From Oscillospiraceae bacterium (GTDB lineage Bacteria > Bacillota > Clostridia > Oscillospirales > Oscillospiraceae), in assembly GCA_017501805.1 (NCBI GenBank), contig JAFVWG010000180.1, forward strand, positions 1 to 8,952: 8,952 nucleotides of DNA, written 5' to 3'. Below the pieces are notes generated by a model. That model had not been told where the DNA came from. It saw only the letters and a list, made by a program, of their open reading frames with translations, and did no database searches. Every line of letters begins with the position of its first letter. Position 1 is the stretch's first letter. The translations under genes and the position numbers were made by a program. This document shows, in pieces, positions 4,776-8,952 of the stretch.

Positions 4776-6314
4776 TTGGAGCAGAACTACGCGATCGAAA
4801 TGCTGAATATCACCAAGCGTTTCCCCGGAATCGTTGCAAACGACAACATTACGCTGCAGCTTCGCAAGGGAGAGATCCACGCGCTGCTCGGCGAGAACGG
4901 CGCGGGAAAATCCACGCTGATGAGCGTCCTCTTCGGTCTGTATCAGGCGGAAGAGGGGACGATCCGCAAGGACGGCGCCGAGGTGCAGATCAAGGATCCG
5001 AACGATGCGAACGCGCTCGGCATCGGCATGGTGCATCAGCACTTTAAGCTGGTGGAATGCTTCACCGTGCTCGACAACATCATCCTTGGCGTGGAGCCGA
5101 CGAAAAACGGCTTCCTGCAGAAGGCGCAGGCGCGCGAGAAGGTACTGGCGCTCTCCGAGCGCTACGGTCTGCGCGTCGACCCCGACGCTCTCATCGAGGA
5201 CATCACCGTCGGTATGCAGCAGCGCACGGAGATCCTGAAGATGCTCTACCGTGACAACGAGATCCTGATCTTCGACGAGCCGACCGCTGTGCTGACGCCG
5301 CAGGAGATCACAGAGCTGATGCAGATCATGAAAAACCTCGCGGCGGAGGGAAAGAGCATTCTGTTCATCTCCCATAAGCTTGCGGAGATCATGCAGGTCT
5401 CCGACCGCGTGACGGTGCTCCGCAAGGGAAAATACATCGGCACGGTCGAGACAGCGAATACGACGATGGAAGAGCTGTCGGCAATGATGGTCGGCAGAAA
5501 CGTCAGCTTCCACGTGGAAAAGTCTCCCGCGAAGGCCGGCGAGACGGTGCTGGAGATCGAACGGATGTCCGTGGCGTCGAAGATCCACAAGAAAAACGCG
5601 GTGAGCAATGTTTCTCTGAAGGTCCGCGCGGGCGAGATCGTCTGCATCGCGGGCATTGACGGGAACGGACAGTCGGAATTCATTTACGGACTGACGGGAC
5701 TGGAGCCGATCGTATCGGGCTCGATCCGCCTGAAGGGGAAGGAGATCTCCCGCGAGTCGATCCGCAAACGCAGTCTGGACGGCATCGCGCATATTCCCGA
5801 GGACCGTCACAAGCACGGACTGGTGCTGGACTACACGCTCGAGGACAACCTTGTGCTGCAGCGGTATTTTGAGCCGGAATTCACGGATAAAGCAGGATTC
5901 CTGCGCCGCAAAAACATCCGCGCTTATGCGGACAGGCTGATCGGGGAGAATGATATCCGTTCCGGTCAGGGGGCGGTCACGCCGGCGCGCAGTATGTCCG
6001 GCGGCAACCAGCAGAAGGCCATCATCGCCCGTGAGATCGACCGCGATCCCGAGCTGCTGATCGCCGTGCAGCCCACGCGCGGTCTGGACGTCGGCGCGAT
6101 CGAGGGCGTGCACAAGCGGCTGATCGAATGCCGCGATGCGGGAATGGCTGTGCTTCTGGTCTCGCTGGAGCTGGACGAGGTCATGGACGTATCGGACCGC
6201 ATCCTCGTGATGTTTGAGGGCGAGATCATCGGTGAACTCGACCCGAAGAAGACCACACAGGAAGAACTCGGCCTGTATATGGCAGGCGCGAAAAGAGATG
6301 AGGTGAGCGCATGA
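4776..6314 (+). CDS. nupO: Nucleoside ABC importer, double ATP-binding subunit (TTG start)
   Basis: This cytoplasmic ATPase subunit has two fused nucleotide-binding domains (512 aa), as in NupO/YufO and other BMP-type and sugar (RbsA-like) importers. Domain 1 has Walker A GENGAGKST (39-47), Q-loop Q88, the variant signature ITVGMQQR (143-150), Walker B ILIFDEPT with catalytic E168, and H-loop H200. Domain 2 has no P-loop lysine (GIDGNGQSE, 293-301), but has a good signature SMSGGNQQK (407-414); its Walker B reads LLIAVQPTRGLD, with Gln432 where the catalytic Glu would be. Such asymmetry is normal in this family and implies one hydrolysing site. The start is TTG 4776: an in-frame TGA at 4767 rules out earlier starts, and AAGGAG lies at 4759-4764. 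The next ATG (4800) has no ribosome site and would start at residue 9. Its end overlaps the permease gene (ATGA). Confidence 0.95.
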   Translation: MEQNYAIEMLNITKRFPGIVANDNITLQLRKGEIHALLGENGAGKSTLMSVLFGLYQAEEGTIRKDGAEVQIKDPNDANALGIGMVHQHFKLVECFTVLDNIILGVEPTKNGFLQKAQAREKVLALSERYGLRVDPDALIEDITVGMQQRTEILKMLYRDNEILIFDEPTAVLTPQEITELMQIMKNLAAEGKSILFISHKLAEIMQVSDRVTVLRKGKYIGTVETANTTMEELSAMMVGRNVSFHVEKSPAKAGETVLEIERMSVASKIHKKNAVSNVSLKVRAGEIVCIAGIDGNGQSEFIYGLTGLEPIVSGSIRLKGKEISRESIRKRSLDGIAHIPEDRHKHGLVLDYTLEDNLVLQRYFEPEFTDKAGFLRRKNIRAYADRLIGENDIRSGQGAVTPARSMSGGNQQKAIIAREIDRDPELLIAVQPTRGLDVGAIEGVHKRLIECRDAGMAVLLVSLELDEVMDVSDRILVMFEGEIIGELDPKKTTQEELGLYMAGAKRDEVSA

Positions 6315-7441
6315 GAAAAGTGCTGAAAAATGATGCGGTGCAGTCGCTGATCGCGTCGCTTGTCTGCATTGTACTGGGCCTTCTGATCGGCTATGTCGTA
6401 CTGCTTCTCATCAATCCCAACGGTGCGTCACAGGCGATTCTGGCGGTCATCCGCAACTTCCTCAACACCTCGCGGGCAAATCTCCGCGTGAAGGGCTTTG
6501 CAAATACATTGGCGAAAACAGCGCCCCTGCTGATGTGTGCGCTGAGCATCCTGTTCTCGTACAAGGTCGGTCTGTTCAACATCGGCGCTGCCGGTCAGTA
6601 CGTCGCGGGCGCGTGCGCCTGCCTGTATGCGTCGCTCGGCTGGGGCTGGAGCTGGCTTCCCTGTATGCTCTTTGCCGTCGCTGTCGGCGCTGTCTACGGC
6701 TCGATCGTCGGCTTCCTGAAGGCCTATGCCAACGTCAACGAGGTCATCAGCGGCATTATGCTCAACTGGATCGGTCTGTACACGACCAATATGATCCTCG
6801 CATCGGTGAAGGAGCCGACGAGCCCCTATACGATGCACCTCAAGGCAGAAGCGCCGCAGGCGATCCTGCCGTCGCTGGGACTCGGCAAGCTCTTTGGAAA
6901 CAACCCCTATGTCACGGTCGCCGTACCGCTTTCGATCCTGCTGGCGGTGGTTCTGCTCGTTGTGCTGAACAAGACCCGCTTCGGCTATGAGCTGCGCGCG
7001 ACCGGCAACAACAAGCACGCCGCGAAGTACGCGGGTATGGCGGAAAAACGCAATATCATCCTTACGCTTATGATCTCCGGCGGACTCGCCGCGCTCGGCG
7101 CGTCGCTGCTGTATCAGACGGACTATATGCAGTGGGAGGTCACCGCCTCCTCCGTGCCCGCGATGGGCTTTAACGGCATCGCGGCGGCGTTCCTCGGCGG
7201 ACTGAATCCCATCGGAACGATCTTTGCTTCCTATTTCATCCAGCATATCACGGATGCGGGTGCGTATGTCGACAAGACGATGTATTCCTCGCAGATCTCC
7301 GATCTGATCTCCTCGCTCATTATTTACCTCTGCGCCTTTGTGCTCTTTATCAAACACGCGATGCGTTCCGGCATTGCGCGCAGCGAAGAACGCGAGCGGC
7401 GTAAGGCTGCTGAGACCCCGGAGAAAGGAGGCGAGGCATAA
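6311..7441 (+). CDS. nupP: Nucleoside ABC importer, first permease subunit
   Basis: This is an integral membrane subunit of the nucleoside importer, 376 aa, from the BPD_transp_2 (LivH/RbsC-like) superfamily and NupP-like. About eight to ten hydrophobic segments can be seen, roughly at residues 11-34, 68-83, 86-108, 115-136, 143-165, 201-219, 248-268, 285-310 and 329-348. Family landmarks are FNIGAAGQ (89-96), EVISGIMLN (144-152), the cytoplasmic coupling-type loop RFGYELRATGNN (223-234), and GFNGIAAAFLG (286-296). The C-terminus is a charged cytoplasmic tail. ATG overlaps the ATPase stop (ATGA), with AGGTGA four bases upstream. The two different permeases are expected to form a heterodimer with one double ATPase. 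Confidence 0.94.
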   Translation: MRKVLKNDAVQSLIASLVCIVLGLLIGYVVLLLINPNGASQAILAVIRNFLNTSRANLRVKGFANTLAKTAPLLMCALSILFSYKVGLFNIGAAGQYVAGACACLYASLGWGWSWLPCMLFAVAVGAVYGSIVGFLKAYANVNEVISGIMLNWIGLYTTNMILASVKEPTSPYTMHLKAEAPQAILPSLGLGKLFGNNPYVTVAVPLSILLAVVLLVVLNKTRFGYELRATGNNKHAAKYAGMAEKRNIILTLMISGGLAALGASLLYQTDYMQWEVTASSVPAMGFNGIAAAFLGGLNPIGTIFASYFIQHITDAGAYVDKTMYSSQISDLISSLIIYLCAFVLFIKHAMRSGIARSEERERRKAAETPEKGGEA

Positions 7442-8382
7442 TGCTGCTGCTGATTCAATACACACTGATTTTTTCTTCGGTTCTGGCACTCGTCGCGCTC
7501 GGGGGCTGCTTCTCCGAACGCTCCGGCGTCATCAACCTCGGTCTTGAGGGCATTATGGTCATAGGTGCGCTCGGCGGTGCGCTCATCATGCGCTACTGCA
7601 CGGGCATCCTGCCGCCGTTTGTGATGATCCTTGCGGTGCTGCTCGGCGCGGGATTGCTCGGTATGGCGTATTCCGCGCTGCTGGGTGTCGCGAGTATCCG
7701 CTTCCGTGCGGATCAGACGCTCGTGGGCACGGCGATGAATATGCTCGGCGTTGCGGCGGCAACGGTGCTGGTCAAGGCGCTCAATACGGCGCATAACCCC
7801 GACGACGTCTCCTCCACGGTGCAGTATGTCGAGGCAAAGAAGGCTTTCCTGGTCCATATCGGCAGCTTTGAGCTGAACTGGTTTATGCTGATCGCGCTCG
7901 TGGCGCTGATCGCGGCATCGATCGTGCTCTACAGGACGCGTTTCGGCCTGCGGCTGATGGCCTGCGGCGAACATCCGCAGGCGGCGGACTCCGTCGGCAT
8001 CAATGTCTACAAAATGCGCTGGGCAGGCGTGCTGATCTCCGGCGTGCTCGGCGGACTCGGCGGCATCTGCTACATCCTCGCGGGCGTCAGCGAATGGAAA
8101 TTCGAGAACGGCGTTGCGGGCTTCGGCTTCCTTGCGCTTGCCGTTATGATCTTCGGTCAGTGGAAGCCGTGGCGCATCGGACTTGCGGCGCTGCTGTTCG
8201 GTCTGTTCCGCGCGCTGTCGAACGTTTACTTCGGCTTCCCGTTCCTGACGGCGCTGAACATTCCCGGCTCGGTCTACAATATGATGCCGTACATCATTTC
8301 TCTGCTGGTGCTGGCGTTCACGTCCAAGAAGTCGCGCGCGCCGAAGGCGGAAGGCATCCCCTATGACAAGGGACAGCGATAA
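7441..8382 (+). CDS. nupQ: Nucleoside ABC importer, second permease subunit
   Basis: This is the second membrane subunit, 313 aa, NupQ-like and the partner of the preceding permease. Hydrophobic segments lie roughly at residues 5-22, 34-52, 57-82, 95-112, 146-164, 193-214, 227-240, 246-263 and 278-294. Landmarks are SGVINLGLEGIM (28-39), the equivalent of FNIGAAGQ in its partner, the loop RFGLRLMACGEHPQAADS (167-184), and GFGFLALAVMIFGQ (227-240). The ATG shares one base with the previous TAA (TAATG), and a strong AAAGGAGG site at 7424-7431 lies nine bases upstream within the end of the first permease gene. The chain is shorter than the first permease, as usual for this pair. Confidence 0.94.
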   Translation: MLLLIQYTLIFSSVLALVALGGCFSERSGVINLGLEGIMVIGALGGALIMRYCTGILPPFVMILAVLLGAGLLGMAYSALLGVASIRFRADQTLVGTAMNMLGVAAATVLVKALNTAHNPDDVSSTVQYVEAKKAFLVHIGSFELNWFMLIALVALIAASIVLYRTRFGLRLMACGEHPQAADSVGINVYKMRWAGVLISGVLGGLGGICYILAGVSEWKFENGVAGFGFLALAVMIFGQWKPWRIGLAALLFGLFRALSNVYFGFPFLTALNIPGSVYNMMPYIISLLVLAFTSKKSRAPKAEGIPYDKGQR

Positions 8383-8388
8383 GGGGGA
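8381..8388 (+). promoter_or_regulatory. Ribosome binding site of pdp, overlapping the permease stop codon
   Basis: AAGGGGGA shares its first two bases with the TAA of the second permease gene and stands five bases before the ATG at 8394. This supports that start and links pdp to the transporter transcript. Confidence 0.8.
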
Positions 8389-8393
8389 ACACG

Positions 8394-8952
8394 ATGCGTG
8401 TTGTTGATTTGATCCACAAAAAGCGGGAAGGACTGGCTCTGACGGAGGAGGAGATCCGTTTCCTCATCCGCGGCTATACGGCGGGCGAGGTGCCGGACTA
8501 TCAGATGTCCGCTTTCGCTATGGCGGTGTTCTTCCGCGGTATGACGGACGAAGAAACGGCGATCCTTACCGACGCGATGATGCGCTCCGGCGACACGGTC
8601 GACCTCAGCCGTTTCGGTGAGCTGTCCGCAGACAAGCACTCCACCGGCGGCGTGGGCGACAAGACAACGCTTATCGTCGCGCCCATTGCGGCGGCGCTCG
8701 GCTGCAAGATGGCAAAAATGTCCGGGCGCGGTCTCGGACACACCGGCGGCACGGTGGATAAGCTTGAATCGATCCCCGGCTTTCGGACGACGCTTGCGCC
8801 GGAGCAGTTCCTTGCACAGGTCGAGCGCATCGGCATTGCCGTAGTGGGGCAGTCGGGCGATCTGACGCCCGCAGACAAGAAGCTCTATGCGCTGCGCGAT
8901 GTGACCGACACGGTGGACTCTCTGCCGCTGATCGCATCTTCCATTATGTCGA
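8394..8952 (+). CDS. pdp: Pyrimidine-nucleoside phosphorylase, N-terminal part (3' end outside window)
   Basis: This enzyme phosphorolyses uridine, deoxyuridine and thymidine to base and (deoxy)ribose-1-phosphate, the pyrimidine counterpart of DeoD. The frame is open from ATG 8394 to the right edge: 186 complete residues of an expected roughly 430-440. It starts MRVVDLIHKK, as in Bacillus-type Pdp. Landmarks are DKHSTGGVGDKT with K81, H82 and S83, KMSGRGLGHTGGT with S110 and T120 (phosphate and glycine-rich loop), and LYALRDVTDTVDSLPLIASSIMS with R168 and S183. The active-site lysine expected after S186 would begin at the last base of the window. The high match to Bacillus Pdp favours the broad-specificity enzyme, but thymidine phosphorylase (DeoA) belongs to the same family and cannot be excluded from this part alone. 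The gene follows the permease by 11 bases. Confidence 0.96.
   Translation, partial: MRVVDLIHKKREGLALTEEEIRFLIRGYTAGEVPDYQMSAFAMAVFFRGMTDEETAILTDAMMRSGDTVDLSRFGELSADKHSTGGVGDKTTLIVAPIAAALGCKMAKMSGRGLGHTGGTVDKLESIPGFRTTLAPEQFLAQVERIGIAVVGQSGDLTPADKKLYALRDVTDTVDSLPLIASSIMS

Noticed and set aside
3356..6113. Two long minus-strand open frames (about 456 and 506 codons) opposite the lipoprotein and ATPase genes
   Set aside because: They lie opposite genes with clear family motifs, encode His/Arg/Asp-rich sequence without recognisable domains, and are the usual result of GC-rich codon bias on the other strand.
1..8952. Mobile element, CRISPR, tRNA, rRNA, toxin-antitoxin or phage genes
   Set aside because: None seen. 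The DNA is almost fully covered by recognised metabolic and transport genes in one direction.

Overview
The window is a nucleoside uptake and catabolism locus, with every gene on the + strand and almost no spare DNA. The base composition (by eye in the high 50s to about 60 % G+C), strong AGGAGG-type ribosome sites, a lysine-rich, leucine-rich lipoprotein signal peptide ending LAAC-G, the Bacillus-type pyrimidine-nucleoside phosphorylase and the four-gene BMP-type transporter all point to a fairly GC-rich member of the Clostridia (Bacillota), possibly an Oscillospiraceae/Ruminococcaceae-type gut anaerobe. No marker in the window fixes the genus.

Region 1 (1-3393) is a tightly packed salvage/catabolism run: the 3' end of thymidine kinase (tdk), then deoxyribose-phosphate aldolase (deoC), purine-nucleoside phosphorylase (deoD), phosphopentomutase (deoB) and cytidine deaminase (cdd). 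The junctions have a 2-base gap (tdk/deoC), a 1-base TGATG overlap (deoC/deoD) and two 4-base ATGA overlaps (deoD/deoB, deoB/cdd). This indicates one transcript with coupled translation. Its promoter lies before the window.

Region 2 (3394-4660) is a short intergenic region and the nucleoside-binding lipoprotein. The intergenic region carries a near-perfect 20-bp palindrome touching the -35 box, a near-consensus promoter (TTGACA, 17 bp, AATAAT) and an AGGAGG ribosome site. The lipoprotein gene has codon use typical of high expression and ends at a strong intrinsic terminator.

Region 3 (4661-8952) starts with a second regulatory region: a TATAAT -10 box and a LacI/PurR-like inverted repeat in the predicted leader. 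It is followed by the double ABC ATPase (TTG start), two membrane permeases and the 5' part of pyrimidine-nucleoside phosphorylase (pdp), which runs off the right edge. These genes are again overlapping or nearly touching. No stretch over 300 bases lacks a gene; the longest gap is 157 bases (4619-4775).

Taken together: the lipoprotein and ABC transporter import nucleosides; cytidine deaminase turns (deoxy)cytidine into (deoxy)uridine; DeoD and Pdp release bases and give (deoxy)ribose-1-phosphate; DeoB converts this to the 5-phosphate; DeoC splits deoxyribose-5-phosphate into glyceraldehyde-3-phosphate and acetaldehyde; Tdk instead retains thymidine as dTMP. The enzymes are all well-known families. 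I found no undescribed system. The parts most worth a second look are the two candidate operators and the way the locus is divided into transcription units.
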